A stretch of DNA of 64,000 nucleotides from Sphingomonas sp. ATCC 31555. GTDB lineage: Bacteria > Pseudomonadota > Alphaproteobacteria > Sphingomonadales > Sphingomonadaceae. A model generated the notes under the pieces. The model worked only from the letters and a program-made list of their open reading frames with translations, ran no database searches and had not been told where the DNA came from. The position numbers were made by a program, and so were the translations under genes. Positions 37,993-46,969 of this stretch are shown here, piece by piece; within the stretch, counting starts at the first letter, position 1; every line of letters starts with the position of its first letter. Where the stretch lies: contig NZ_ALBQ01000044.1 of assembly GCF_000282895.1 (NCBI RefSeq), positions 62,001-126,000 of the forward strand, written 5' to 3'.

Positions 37993-38475
37993 ATGGAGTA
38001 TGCCGTTCCCCTCCCGCCCTGCACGCTGCCGCCCACCTGCAGCCTGCCGGCCGCGCTGGAGGCGGTGGGCGAGCGCTGGTCGTTCCTGATCCTGCGCGGC
38101 GCGTTCAACGGCATCCGCCATTTCGAGGAATTTCATTCCGGTCTGGGGATTGCGCGCAATATCCTCGCCAACCGGCTGGCTCGGCTGGTCGAGCACGGCA
38201 TTCTGGTGCGCGAGCCCTGCGACGACGATCGGCGCAAGGTGGAATATCGCCTGACCGAAAAGGGCCATGCGCTGCTGCCGACGATGATCGCGCTGCGCCA
38301 ATGGGGCGAGCGCTGGGAAACCGGCGTGCCCGCCTCGCCGATCCTGGTCGATGCGCGCGACCGCCAGCCGATCGCGCCGGTGACGGTGCAGGCGCATGAC
38401 GGGCGCGTGCTCGGTCGCGGCGACCTGGTATGGGCGTTGCCCGAGGAGATATCGCCCGCGCTCGCCGCCGAATAG
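37993..38475 (+). CDS. HxlR family transcriptional regulator
   Basis: A 160-residue winged-helix regulator. The HxlR pattern is clear: ALEAVGERWSFLILRGAFNGIRHFEEF, the recognition region GIARNILANRLARLVEHGIL, and YRLTEKGHALLPTMIALRQWGERW. The extra C-terminal 50 residues (IAPVTVQAHDGRVLG) form a small beta extension seen in some relatives. The inducer is unknown. It starts 180 bases from rsh, which is transcribed in the opposite direction. Confidence 0.94.
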   Translation: MEYAVPLPPCTLPPTCSLPAALEAVGERWSFLILRGAFNGIRHFEEFHSGLGIARNILANRLARLVEHGILVREPCDDDRRKVEYRLTEKGHALLPTMIALRQWGERWETGVPASPILVDARDRQPIAPVTVQAHDGRVLGRGDLVWALPEEISPALAAE

Positions 38476-38489
38476 CGTGCGGTCGCCGC

Positions 38490-39476
38490 TCAGTCCGGGG
38501 CGATTTGTCGTTCCACCAGGTCAGCCATCCGCTGCTGGTCCTTAAGCGACGGATGATAGTCGCACGCGGTGAGCTCCAGGGTTGGAACCTCGACCACGCG
38601 TGCACCGGTTTCGCTCGCAACCGCGCGAACATCCGCGACGAAGCTCGCCGCGCCCATCAGCAGGATCTTCGCCTGCGGCTGCTGGGCTTTCAGTGCCCGC
38701 ACAAAGGCGATGTAGCTGGCGCGATACGCCGCCCGCAGCGCCGCCTCGTCCTTCCATGCCTCGCCGGGGTGGAGCGGGGTGGAGAAATCGTTGGTGCCCA
38801 GGTTGATGACGATATGCTGTGGGCGCCACGCCGCGTCCTGCGCCGCCGCCGCCGGGGCCCCAGGAAGCGCGCGCGGATAGAGCAGGGGCAGGTTTTCACC
38901 CGGCTTGCCGCCATTATAGTTGCGCACCATGCCTTCACCCGAAAAGGCGATGACGCGATAATCGGCGTCGAGTTTCCTCGCCAGCAGCGGCCCGAAGGCA
39001 AGTTGCGTGTTGGTGCTATCGTGCACCATCGTGCCGGGACAGCTCCGGACCGTCGCGGTGTCGCCATAGCCGACGCTGTGCGAATCGCCGATAAACTCGA
39101 TCTGCCGACTACGCGGTGCGGGCGGCAGGGGAGTGCCGTCGGTGAAGATGCCGACCATGCGGCTGCCGCCGCTCTGGCTTTCGGTTCGCTTCTCGACGCG
39201 CACGACATGCGGGCCATCCGCCAGCCCGGCGAAGTGCAGCCGGGCAAGACCCGGCCGCGTCAAGATCGCCCGCTCCACGCCGTCGACGAGGATGCCGAGA
39301 TGATCCTCGCCTGCCTCGACCGCGACGGTGACGGAGGTGCCGCGGAAACGCCCCTCGAAATAGACGCCTGGCCAGCCGAACCGGCCATCGGTCGTCACCC
39401 GTCCGCCGCTATGCAGCGGTACGGCGGTTTCAGCGGGCGCGAGCAGCAGGGCCGCGGCGAGGACAGGCTTCAACAT
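38490..39476 (-). CDS. Secreted SGNH esterase, CE2-type
   Basis: A 328-residue protein with a short signal peptide (MLKPVLAAALLLAPA). An N-terminal beta-jelly-roll part (GVYFEGRFRGTSVTVAVE) precedes an SGNH domain with FIGDSHSVGYG (nucleophilic Ser), NLGTNDFS and a C-terminal DYHPS Asp-x-His pair. This two-domain order is that of CE2 carbohydrate esterases, which remove acetyl groups from xylan or other glycans. Nearby is a secreted GH9 enzyme, consistent with polysaccharide breakdown. Confidence 0.9.
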   Translation of the reverse strand: MLKPVLAAALLLAPAETAVPLHSGGRVTTDGRFGWPGVYFEGRFRGTSVTVAVEAGEDHLGILVDGVERAILTRPGLARLHFAGLADGPHVVRVEKRTESQSGGSRMVGIFTDGTPLPPAPRSRQIEFIGDSHSVGYGDTATVRSCPGTMVHDSTNTQLAFGPLLARKLDADYRVIAFSGEGMVRNYNGGKPGENLPLLYPRALPGAPAAAAQDAAWRPQHIVINLGTNDFSTPLHPGEAWKDEAALRAAYRASYIAFVRALKAQQPQAKILLMGAASFVADVRAVASETGARVVEVPTLELTACDYHPSLKDQQRMADLVERQIAPD

Positions 39477-39507
39477 GCCTCGCGTCTAGCTTGTGGTCGG
39501 GGCCGCG

Positions 39508-40404
39508 TCAGCCCCAGAGCCGCTCGCGATACGCCTCGAAGCAGCGCGCGCCGCAGCGTAGGCGGATCAGCGCGCCTTCGGCCATCGCCGTCGCGCGGCG
39601 GGGATCCTCTTCCACAGCCGGACGGATCGCCTCGCGATTCCAGTCCTCGCTGTGCTTGATGTCGAGCACGGCGTGCAGTGTGAAGTAGCGCGCTTCCTTT
39701 GGGCTCAGCCCCACGCGCTTCAGCCCTTCCGCCGTCGCTGCCGAGCGGCCGGGGGCTGTCAGCTCGATTACGCCCAGTGCGCCCACCGAATGCCAGGCAT
39801 AGCGGCGGCTGCTCGCCATTGCCGTCATCGCATTGGCAAGGCAGAGGCTCTCCCACACGGTATTCTCGATCACCGGTGTGACGGCCAGCGTCTCGACCAA
39901 CGCGTCTAGCATCGGTCCATGCATGCCCTTCTCGGTGCCATGGCCCATCTCGTCCCAATAATTGCGGGCGAGTTCGAGCTTGGGGCGCGTCGGCAGCTTG
40001 ACTTGCGTCATCGCCACCAGGTCGTCGAATCCGGCTTCTCCGGCGGCTTCCTGTTCGAAGAACCATCGAAGCTGATCTCGATCCGCCTGCTCGGCCAGCC
40101 AGGGGAAGAGCGGATCGCCCTGGCCTGGACCGGTCGCTTTCAGCTCTTCGAACCAGGCGATAAAGCCATCGGCATCGGTCGGCGCGGCGGCCGCCTCGTC
40201 GGCGACCTCGGCGCGCAGTTCCTCAAGGAACGCGCCCTGCAGCCGCTCCATGCGAACGTCACGCTCGAACAGCCGCTGCCAGTCGTGGGACGGGAAGCCG
40301 GGTTCGAGCCGCTCCCGATTCCAGTGCGCGAGACCACGCTGGAAGCTGTCGGTCAGAAACTGCGAACGAAGGGGCTGCGCAAATTCGCGCGCGAGGGTGG
40401 CCAT
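39508..40404 (-). CDS. Iron-containing redox enzyme, heme-oxygenase-like fold
   Basis: A 298-residue soluble helical protein of the heme-oxygenase-like di-iron group. Possible metal ligands are Glu in FFEQEAAGE, Glu and His in NYWDEMGHGTEKGMHG, and His in ARYFTLHAVLDIKHSEDW near the C-terminus. The spacing fits this family of non-heme di-iron oxidases and oxygenases. The substrate is unknown. It lies between the CE2-type esterase on the same strand and the GH9 gene, which is divergent. Confidence 0.87.
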   Translation of the reverse strand: MATLAREFAQPLRSQFLTDSFQRGLAHWNRERLEPGFPSHDWQRLFERDVRMERLQGAFLEELRAEVADEAAAAPTDADGFIAWFEELKATGPGQGDPLFPWLAEQADRDQLRWFFEQEAAGEAGFDDLVAMTQVKLPTRPKLELARNYWDEMGHGTEKGMHGPMLDALVETLAVTPVIENTVWESLCLANAMTAMASSRRYAWHSVGALGVIELTAPGRSAATAEGLKRVGLSPKEARYFTLHAVLDIKHSEDWNREAIRPAVEEDPRRATAMAEGALIRLRCGARCFEAYRERLWG

Positions 40405-40505
40405 GGGGAAAACTCTCTCCTGCTTGGCCGCTTCAACTATCGGTCACTTGGCGGAGTTCCGATCCAATTAGCTGGATCAACCATCTGGCAGTCGTCAGCT
40501 GGCCA

Positions 40506-40519
40506 TGTTAGCGATAACG
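40506..40519. promoter_or_regulatory. LacI-family-type operator upstream of GH9 gene
   Basis: The sequence TGTTAGCGATAACG matches the LacI/GalR-family pattern TGTTAnCGnTAACA at all but the last base. It lies 41 bases before the GH9 start. It differs in its outer bases from the operator at 7023, so a different regulator is likely. Confidence 0.6.
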
Positions 40520-40560
40520 CGAACAACGCGGAGCCTATCCGCAATCGGGGAGGAAATTGC

Positions 40561-43095
40561 ATGAAAGCCATGGCCTTGGCGGCGCTGCTCGCCACCACCA
40601 CGCTTGTCTCCGCGCCCGCCGGGGCGCAGACGAAGCCTGCCCTTATGCTGAATGACAGCGGCTATTTCGAAGCGCCCGGCGTAAACGTGCTGGTCTTCTC
40701 CAACTGGTATGACGGGCTGTTCGCCGATTCGAAGATCAGCGGCGTGGAAATCATCCATCAGGGCGAGCGTACCGCCACCAACGGCGATGTCCGCTTGTCC
40801 GCAACGCCGGGCCAGTGGGACGCGATCGGGCGGATGGTGAAGCGGACGGTGGATCCAAAGAGCGGGGCGATCGAGGCGCTGCTCGAATATCCCGACTACA
40901 AGTTCCAGTACCGCATCCGCGCCGAGCGCAAGGGCGAGAGCGTCACGATCGCCGTGCTGCTGGATCAGCCGCTGCCGGCGGCGCTGGCCGGCAAGGCGGG
41001 GTTCAACCTGGAATTCCTGCCCGCCGCCTATTTCCACAAGAGCGTGCTGGCCGATGGCAAGGCACAGACCTTCCCCCTCTATCCCGCGAGCGACATGGTG
41101 GCCGGCGGCGAACGCAATGCCGCCAGCGGCCGTGACTTTGGTCCAGGTGCCGAGCCGCTGCCGTTCGCGACCGGCAGCACGCTGGTGCTCGCGCCCGAAG
41201 ATGCCGGGCGCCGGGTGACCATCCGATCCGCGACCGGGCCTATCGGCCTGTATGACGGGCGTGCCCAGGCGCAGAATGGCTGGTTCGTGGTGCGGGGCGT
41301 GCTCCCCTCCGACAAGACCGGCCGCGTGCTGGAATGGACGCTGACTCCCAACGCCGTGCCGGGCTGGACTCGGGCGCCGGTGATCGGCCATTCGCAGGTG
41401 GGCTATGCACCCGGCCAGGCCAAGACGGCTGTGATCGAGCTCGATCCCGCGATGAAGGCACCGCCCGCCACCGCCCGGTTGCTGCGCATTGGCGCCGACG
41501 GCAGCGCGACGCCGGTGCTGACCGCCGCCGCCAAGCCGTGGGGCAAGTATCTCCGCTACGCCTATCGCCAGTTCGATTTCTCGGCCGTTCGTACGCCCGG
41601 CCTATACCAGATCGATTATGCCGGGGTGCGCACCGCCAGCTTCCGCATCGGCGACGACGTCTATGCCACCGCGTGGCAGCCGACGCTCGACGTGTACATG
41701 CCTATCGCGATGGACCATATGCTGGTCAACGAGGCGTACCGCGTGTGGCATGGCGACAGCCATCGCGACGATGCCCGCCAGGCCCCGGTCAATCACGAGC
41801 ACATCGATCTCTATCGTCAGGGGCCGACCACCGACACGCGCTTCAAGCCGGGCGAGCATGTTCCGGGGCTCGATGTCGGCGGCTGGCTCGACGCCGGCGA
41901 TTTCGACATCCGTACCCAGACCCAATATGCGGTGGTGCGCCAGCTCGCCGAGATTTGGGAGCGCCATCAGGTGACGCGCGATCAGACGCTGGTCGATCAC
42001 GATCTCCGCCGCGTCGAGATGCATGTGCCGGACGGCAAGGCCGATGTGCAGCAGCAGATCGAGCATGGCGTGCTCTACCTCGCCTCGATGTACGATGCGG
42101 TGGGCCATGCGGTGCACGGCGTGGTCGAGCCCGATGTCGCGCAGTACACCCATCTCGGTGACGCGGCGTCGAAGACCGATGGGCTGATCTATGATCCGTC
42201 GCTGAAGTTCGGCGAGCGCAAGGGCGGCCGCAGCGGCACGCCCGACGATCGCTGGGTGTTCACCACCCGCGCCAGCGCGCTCGATTATGGCAGCGTCGCC
42301 GCGCTCGCCGCCGCCAGCCGAGCGCTGCGGGGGCATAACGATGCGCTGGCCGACAAGGCGCTCAACCTCGCCAAAAAGGTGTGGGCCGAAGAGCAAAGCC
42401 ACGCACCCTTCACCTACAGCCATGGCAACACCACCGGCAATTGGCTGCCCGGCGAACAGTTCGACGCGGCGGTGGAGCTGTTGGTCACCACCCGCGATCC
42501 GGCCTATGCCGCGCAGGTGCAGGCGCTCTGGCCGCAAATTGCTCCGCGCTTCGCCTTCTTCGCCCAGAGCGCGACCCAGGCGCTACCTTTCATGCCGGCG
42601 AGCTATCGTGATGCGGTCGCCGCCGCGGCGCGGACTTGGAAGGCCTCGTTCAAGCCCGAGAACCCGTACGGCGTGCCGATCACCACCGGCGGCTGGGCGG
42701 GCAATGGTGCGGTGATCGAGACCGGCCTTGCCGACTATGCCGTCCACAAGGCGTTCCCGGAGATCAGCGACGGCAGCCTCGTCTTCCGGGCGCTCGATTA
42801 TCTCTACGGCACCCATCCGGGTTCGGACATCTCGTTCGTTTCGGGCGTCGGCACCGTTTCCAAGGAAGTCGCCTATGGCAGCAACCGCGCCGATTTCAGC
42901 TTTCTTGCCGGCGGCGTGGTGCCGGGCGCGTTGATCCTGAAGCCCGACTTTCCGGAGAACAGCGAAAGCTGGCCCTATTTCTGGGGCGAGAACGAATATG
43001 TCATCAACATGGGGCCGATCTATATCGCGCTCGTCCAGGCCGCGAACGACCTGCTGAAAACGCGTGCGCCGGGTGCATCCGCCCAGCCCAAGTAG
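40561..43095 (+). CDS. Secreted glycoside hydrolase family 9 enzyme (cellulase-type)
   Basis: An 844-residue protein starting at ATG 40561 after GGGGAGGAAATTGC. A signal peptide ends near residue 22. A long N-terminal beta region of about 270 residues precedes a CelD-type Ig-like domain, which ends TPGLYQIDYAGVRTASFRIGD. The (alpha/alpha)6 catalytic domain then has GGWLDAGDFDIRTQ with the catalytic Asp, NPYGVPITTGGWAGNG and GENEYVINMG with the general-acid Glu. GH9 enzymes cut beta-1,4-glucans or related chains. The LacI-type operator suggests sugar-dependent expression. Confidence 0.94.
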   Translation: MKAMALAALLATTTLVSAPAGAQTKPALMLNDSGYFEAPGVNVLVFSNWYDGLFADSKISGVEIIHQGERTATNGDVRLSATPGQWDAIGRMVKRTVDPKSGAIEALLEYPDYKFQYRIRAERKGESVTIAVLLDQPLPAALAGKAGFNLEFLPAAYFHKSVLADGKAQTFPLYPASDMVAGGERNAASGRDFGPGAEPLPFATGSTLVLAPEDAGRRVTIRSATGPIGLYDGRAQAQNGWFVVRGVLPSDKTGRVLEWTLTPNAVPGWTRAPVIGHSQVGYAPGQAKTAVIELDPAMKAPPATARLLRIGADGSATPVLTAAAKPWGKYLRYAYRQFDFSAVRTPGLYQIDYAGVRTASFRIGDDVYATAWQPTLDVYMPIAMDHMLVNEAYRVWHGDSHRDDARQAPVNHEHIDLYRQGPTTDTRFKPGEHVPGLDVGGWLDAGDFDIRTQTQYAVVRQLAEIWERHQVTRDQTLVDHDLRRVEMHVPDGKADVQQQIEHGVLYLASMYDAVGHAVHGVVEPDVAQYTHLGDAASKTDGLIYDPSLKFGERKGGRSGTPDDRWVFTTRASALDYGSVAALAAASRALRGHNDALADKALNLAKKVWAEEQSHAPFTYSHGNTTGNWLPGEQFDAAVELLVTTRDPAYAAQVQALWPQIAPRFAFFAQSATQALPFMPASYRDAVAAAARTWKASFKPENPYGVPITTGGWAGNGAVIETGLADYAVHKAFPEISDGSLVFRALDYLYGTHPGSDISFVSGVGTVSKEVAYGSNRADFSFLAGGVVPGALILKPDFPENSESWPYFWGENEYVINMGPIYIALVQAANDLLKTRAPGASAQPK

Positions 43096-43097
43096 GT

Positions 43098-43113
43098 AAT
43101 TGCAACAATTGCA
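43098..43113. promoter_or_regulatory. AATTGCA direct repeat before the acetate CoA-transferase gene
   Basis: AATTGCA occurs twice with a two-base gap; the same stretch also reads as TGCAA-CAA-TTGCA, an inverted repeat. It lies 53 bases before the acetate CoA-transferase start and just after the GH9 stop, so it may be an operator. The regulator is unknown. Confidence 0.35.
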
Positions 43114-43166
43114 CGCGCCTCGATAGGGCTGCATCGCCACGCGCGTCGCAGCCCTTAAGAGGTTTC

Positions 43167-44675
43167 ATGTCCCGTATCGCTCACCCCGGACTCGCCGCCA
43201 AGGTCACCACCGCCGAGCACGCCGCCTCGTTCATCGCCAATGGCATGACCGTGGGGATGAGCGGCTTTACCGGTTCCGGCTATCCCAAGGCGGTGCCGAC
43301 CGCGCTCGCCGCGCAGATCGAGGCGGAACATGCCGCCGGCAAGCCGATGCGGCTGAAAGTGTGGACCGGCGCGTCGACCGGCCCGGAGCTGGACGGCGCG
43401 CTCGCCCGCGTCGACGGCATCTCGGCGCGGCTGCCCTATAATTCCGATCCCATCGCCCGCGAGAAGATCAACGCCGGCGAGATGGACTATGTCGATCTGC
43501 ACTTGAGCCAGGTGGCGCCGCTCGCCTGGGAGGGATTTCTCGGGCCGCTGGACGTCGCGGTGATTGAGGTTGCCGGTATTCGCGAAGACGGCTCGCTGAT
43601 CCCCTCCACCTCGGTCGGCAACAACAAGACCTGGCTCGATGTCGCCAAGCGCGTGATCCTGGAGGTCAACAGCTGGCAGAACCCGGCGCTGGAGGGGATG
43701 CACGACATCTATTACGGGACTGCGCTGCCGCCCAACCGCGTGCCGATCCCGCTCACGGCCCCCGATCAGCGCATCGGCCAGCCGACGCTGCGCTGCGATC
43801 CGCACAAGGTGATCGCGGTGGTCGAGACCAACGCCCCCGATCGCAACCTGCCCTTCGCCGCACCCGATTCCAGCGCGCTTGCCATCGCGCAGCACCTGAT
43901 CGAGTTCTTCCGCCACGAAGTCGGCAAGGGCCGGTTGCCGCCGTCGCTGCTGCCGCTGCAATCGGGCGTGGGCAACATCGCCAATGCGGTGCTCGCCGGG
44001 CTGCTGACCGCGCCGTTCGAGAACCTCACCGCCTATACCGAGGTGCTGCAGGACGGGATGCTCGACCTGCTCGCCGCCGGCAAGCTGCGCATGGCGAGCT
44101 GCACCGCCTTCTCGCTGAGCCCCACCGCCGCCGAACGGCTGAACCAGGATCTCGATTGCTTCCGCGATCGGATCCTGCTGCGCTCGCAGGAGATCAGCAA
44201 CCATCCGGAGGTGGTGCGTCGCCTTGGCTGCCTGGCGATGAACGGGATGATCGAGGCGGATCTGTACGGCAACGTCAATTCCACCCACATCATGGGTTCG
44301 CGCATCCAGAACGGCATCGGCGGATCGGGCGACTTCGCGCGCAATGCCTATATCTCGATCTTCATGTCGCCCTCGACCGCGAAGGGCGGTGCGATCTCGG
44401 CGATCGTGCCGCACGTTGCCCATGTCGATCACATCGCGCAGGACGTGCAGATTGTGGTGACCGAGCAGGGCCTGGCCGATCTGCGCGGCCTCGCGCCCCG
44501 CAAGCGCGCCGAGCAGGTGATCGAACGCTGCGCCCACCCCAGCTACAAGCCGATGCTGCGCGACTATTATGAGCGCGCGCTGGCGGGCAGCTATGGCAAG
44601 CAGACCCCCATGCTGCCGGGCGAAGCCTTCGCCTGGCACCAGCGCTTCGTGCAAACGGGGACGATGCAGGGCTGA
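43167..44675 (+). CDS. Succinyl-CoA:acetate CoA-transferase / acetyl-CoA hydrolase family
   Basis: A 502-residue class I CoA-transferase. Family features are MTVGMSGFTGSGYPKAVPTAL, GSLIPSTSVGNNKTW, LQSGVGNIANAVLAGL, and TEVLQDGMLDLLAAG, whose Glu is the likely catalytic residue carrying the CoA. The C-terminal part has GSGDFARNAY and ADLRGLAPRKRAEQ. AarC-type members convert succinyl-CoA and acetate to acetyl-CoA and succinate; a hydrolase role is also possible. The start is ATG 43167, and a small repeat upstream may be regulatory. Confidence 0.93.
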   Translation: MSRIAHPGLAAKVTTAEHAASFIANGMTVGMSGFTGSGYPKAVPTALAAQIEAEHAAGKPMRLKVWTGASTGPELDGALARVDGISARLPYNSDPIAREKINAGEMDYVDLHLSQVAPLAWEGFLGPLDVAVIEVAGIREDGSLIPSTSVGNNKTWLDVAKRVILEVNSWQNPALEGMHDIYYGTALPPNRVPIPLTAPDQRIGQPTLRCDPHKVIAVVETNAPDRNLPFAAPDSSALAIAQHLIEFFRHEVGKGRLPPSLLPLQSGVGNIANAVLAGLLTAPFENLTAYTEVLQDGMLDLLAAGKLRMASCTAFSLSPTAAERLNQDLDCFRDRILLRSQEISNHPEVVRRLGCLAMNGMIEADLYGNVNSTHIMGSRIQNGIGGSGDFARNAYISIFMSPSTAKGGAISAIVPHVAHVDHIAQDVQIVVTEQGLADLRGLAPRKRAEQVIERCAHPSYKPMLRDYYERALAGSYGKQTPMLPGEAFAWHQRFVQTGTMQG

Positions 44676-44684
44676 GCGCGGGAT

Positions 44685-45368
44685 TCAGCCGCGGTGGCGG
44701 CTGACATAGGCGAGGATGTCTTCCGGCGTGCGGAACAGCGCGTCGGGAGACATGCCGCGCAGCAGATCCTCCGCGGCATAGCCCCATAGAACCGATCCGG
44801 CGCGCATCCCCACTTCGCGCGCGGCATCGACGTCGCGGGTCTCGTCGCCGATCGCCAGTGCTGCGTTCGGCGCGACGCCCATCTTGCGCAGCACCCGGCG
44901 AAACTTGGGTGCCTTGCCGAACAGCGAGGAGCCGCAGGCATAGCAATGGATCTGTGCCGCATGCTGGGGCCCCAGGATCTTGCGGGCATTGGCTTCGGAA
45001 TTGGACGTGACGAGCGCCAGCTTTACGCCGGTTTCGACCAGCCGCTCCAGCAGGTTCGGCGTGCCGGGAAACAGTTCGATCCGATGGGCCTCGCGGCTGA
45101 CTAGCTTGCGGACGTAGCGCGCGATCCACGGCATCTTCCAGCGCGCAATGCCAAGGAATTCGATCACCTCGCGCGAACTCTTGCGGCGGAGCAGCTCCAC
45201 TTCATCCGGCGCGATCTTGCGGAAGCGGAAGCGTTCGGCGAGATCGTTGGCGACCGAGACGAACCAGTCACCGCTGTCGGACAGGGTACCGTCGAAATCG
45301 AAAATGACGAGATCCAGGGGCTGGGATGTCGCGACACCCCGTTCAGCCATGTCTGCCACCAGTTCCAT
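44685..45368 (-). CDS. HAD family phosphatase
   Basis: A 227-residue hydrolase. Motif I is VIFDFDGTLSDSG with the nucleophilic Asp, motif II is ALVTSNSEAN, and motif III/IV is ALAIGDETRDVDAA. A helical cap lies between motifs I and II, as in the phosphoglycolate phosphatase-like group. The start may be ATG 45368 or the internal ATG at 45350; with the first it overlaps the CDF gene by 26 bases, with the second by 8. The substrate is unknown. Confidence 0.92.
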   Translation of the reverse strand: MELVADMAERGVATSQPLDLVIFDFDGTLSDSGDWFVSVANDLAERFRFRKIAPDEVELLRRKSSREVIEFLGIARWKMPWIARYVRKLVSREAHRIELFPGTPNLLERLVETGVKLALVTSNSEANARKILGPQHAAQIHCYACGSSLFGKAPKFRRVLRKMGVAPNAALAIGDETRDVDAAREVGMRAGSVLWGYAAEDLLRGMSPDALFRTPEDILAYVSRHRG

Positions 45369-46320
45369 GCATCCGGCACTCCGCCCCGTCGCCCAGTTCG
45401 ATTTGTATCGTACAGTGATCGATCCGGAAATCCTGTGCGAGACGTTGCTGCAGATCCATCAGGAAAGCGTCCCCCGGATGACCGGCGGGCATCACCAGAT
45501 GCGCGGTGAGCGCAGCTTCCGTGGTACTCATCGGCCAGACATGAAGATCGTGGACGCGGGTGACGCCGGGCTGGCCGAGCAGCGTCGTTTCCACGGCTTC
45601 TAGATCGATGCGGTCGGGCACCGCCTGCAGCACCATCGTCAGCGATTCGCGCAGCAGCCCCCAGGTGCCGACCAGGATGACCAGCACCACCAGCAGGCTG
45701 ATCGCCGGATCGATCCAGCGCAGCCCGGTCCACCAGATCAGCGCGCCGGCGAGCACCACCGCCACCGACACCGCCGCATCGGCAGCCATGTGGAGATAGG
45801 CGCCGCGGATGTTGATGTCGTGCTCCCGCCCGCGGGCGAACAGCAGGGCGGTGCCCAGGTTCACGAGGATTCCTGTCCCGGCGACGAGCATCACCGGCAT
45901 CGGCGCGACGGCGGGCGGATCGGCCAGGCGCTGAATCGCCTCGAGCAGGATCGCGCCCACGGCGAGCAGCAGCAGCAGCGCATTGGCCAGCGCGGCAAGG
46001 ATCGAGGACGCACCCAGGCCATAGGTGAAGCGGCGGGTGGCAGGGCGCTTGCCCAGTTCCGCGCCGACCCAGGCGATGAGCAGGCCGAGCACGTCCGAAA
46101 GATTGTGTCCCGCATCAGCGAGCAGCGCCATCGATCCGGTCCACAGGCCGGCGCCGCCTTCGATCAGCACGAAGCCGATGTTGAGCGCCGTGCCGATGGC
46201 GAAGGCGCGGCCGAAATCGGCGGGAGCATGGCTATGGCCGTGATGATGGCCATGGCCGTGCGCATGGCCATGATCGTGACCATGGCCATGATGGCGTGCG
46301 TGTGAATGATCCCCGGACAT
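45343..46320 (-). CDS. Cation diffusion facilitator (zinc/cobalt exporter) with His-rich N-terminus
   Basis: A 325-residue inner-membrane metal/proton antiporter starting at ATG 46320. The N-terminus is a His-rich tract in which HGH and HDH repeats fill about residues 4-31. Six spans follow. The metal-site motifs HXXXD occur in DAGHNLSD of the second span and in HMAADA of the fifth. A cytoplasmic C-terminal domain (VTRVHDLHVWPM) completes the fold. Zinc, cobalt or nickel are plausible substrates; the His tract may bind excess metal. Confidence 0.96.
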   Translation of the reverse strand: MSGDHSHARHHGHGHDHGHAHGHGHHHGHSHAPADFGRAFAIGTALNIGFVLIEGGAGLWTGSMALLADAGHNLSDVLGLLIAWVGAELGKRPATRRFTYGLGASSILAALANALLLLLAVGAILLEAIQRLADPPAVAPMPVMLVAGTGILVNLGTALLFARGREHDINIRGAYLHMAADAAVSVAVVLAGALIWWTGLRWIDPAISLLVVLVILVGTWGLLRESLTMVLQAVPDRIDLEAVETTLLGQPGVTRVHDLHVWPMSTTEAALTAHLVMPAGHPGDAFLMDLQQRLAQDFRIDHCTIQIELGDGAECRMHGTGGRHG

Positions 46321-46384
46321 GCGTAACGATCCTAGCGGGCGGGCATCCCGGGATGCCAGCCCCTTGTGCCGAACGGAGGCGCGT

Positions 46385-46885
46385 TCATCGACGGCCGCGC
46401 TTGCCATTCATGGGATTGAATGCCGGCGGCCGGATCGTCACCAGCTCGCTGCGCTCTATGGCGCCATCCTTGTTTCTGTCGAATCGGGCGTAGATCGCAT
46501 CGAATCGCGCCTGGAACTCGGCCCAGCTGATCCGGTTGTCCCCGTCGCGATCCAGCTCGAACGGGCTGGGCAGCGTGTTGCGGTCGCCCATCCAACGCAG
46601 CGACCAGTCCGAATAGGCGATATAGCCGAGGCTGCCGGCATGGGCGGCATCGGCGCTGTCGAAGCTGCGCTTGAGGCCCGTGTCGAACTCGACGCGGGTG
46701 ACGCGTGCGTCGCCATCCGCATCGAAGCCGGCTATCAGCAGCGCGATGGGTTCGGCGATCACCGTTGCCTGGGGCTGCGGCGTAGGCGCACCGGGGGCGA
46801 TTGGCGTCGGCGGCGCAGCCCGGTCCTGCGCAAAAGCGTGAAAGGGAAAGGTGCAGGCGGCAAGCAACAGGAACAGGCGCATCAA
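46385..46885 (-). CDS. Secreted EF-hand protein
   Basis: A 166-residue protein with a signal peptide (MMRLFLLLAACTFPFHAFA) and three calcium-binding EF-hand loops: FDADGDARVTRVEF, LDRDGDNRISWAEF and FDRNKDGAIERSEL. The first two follow the DxDxDxR/I pattern with a terminal Glu. It is probably periplasmic. Such small EF-hand proteins are common in sphingomonads and are usually of unknown function. The tail is basic (NGKRGRR). Confidence 0.88.
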   Translation of the reverse strand: MMRLFLLLAACTFPFHAFAQDRAAPPTPIAPGAPTPQPQATVIAEPIALLIAGFDADGDARVTRVEFDTGLKRSFDSADAAHAGSLGYIAYSDWSLRWMGDRNTLPSPFELDRDGDNRISWAEFQARFDAIYARFDRNKDGAIERSELVTIRPPAFNPMNGKRGRR

Positions 46886-46969
46886 ACCCTCGTCATCGGC
46901 CGGGCAGCAGGGAGAAACTGGTCCGGAGCGCTCTCGATAGCCGCATTCTCGGGCTAGCGCATAGATGCG

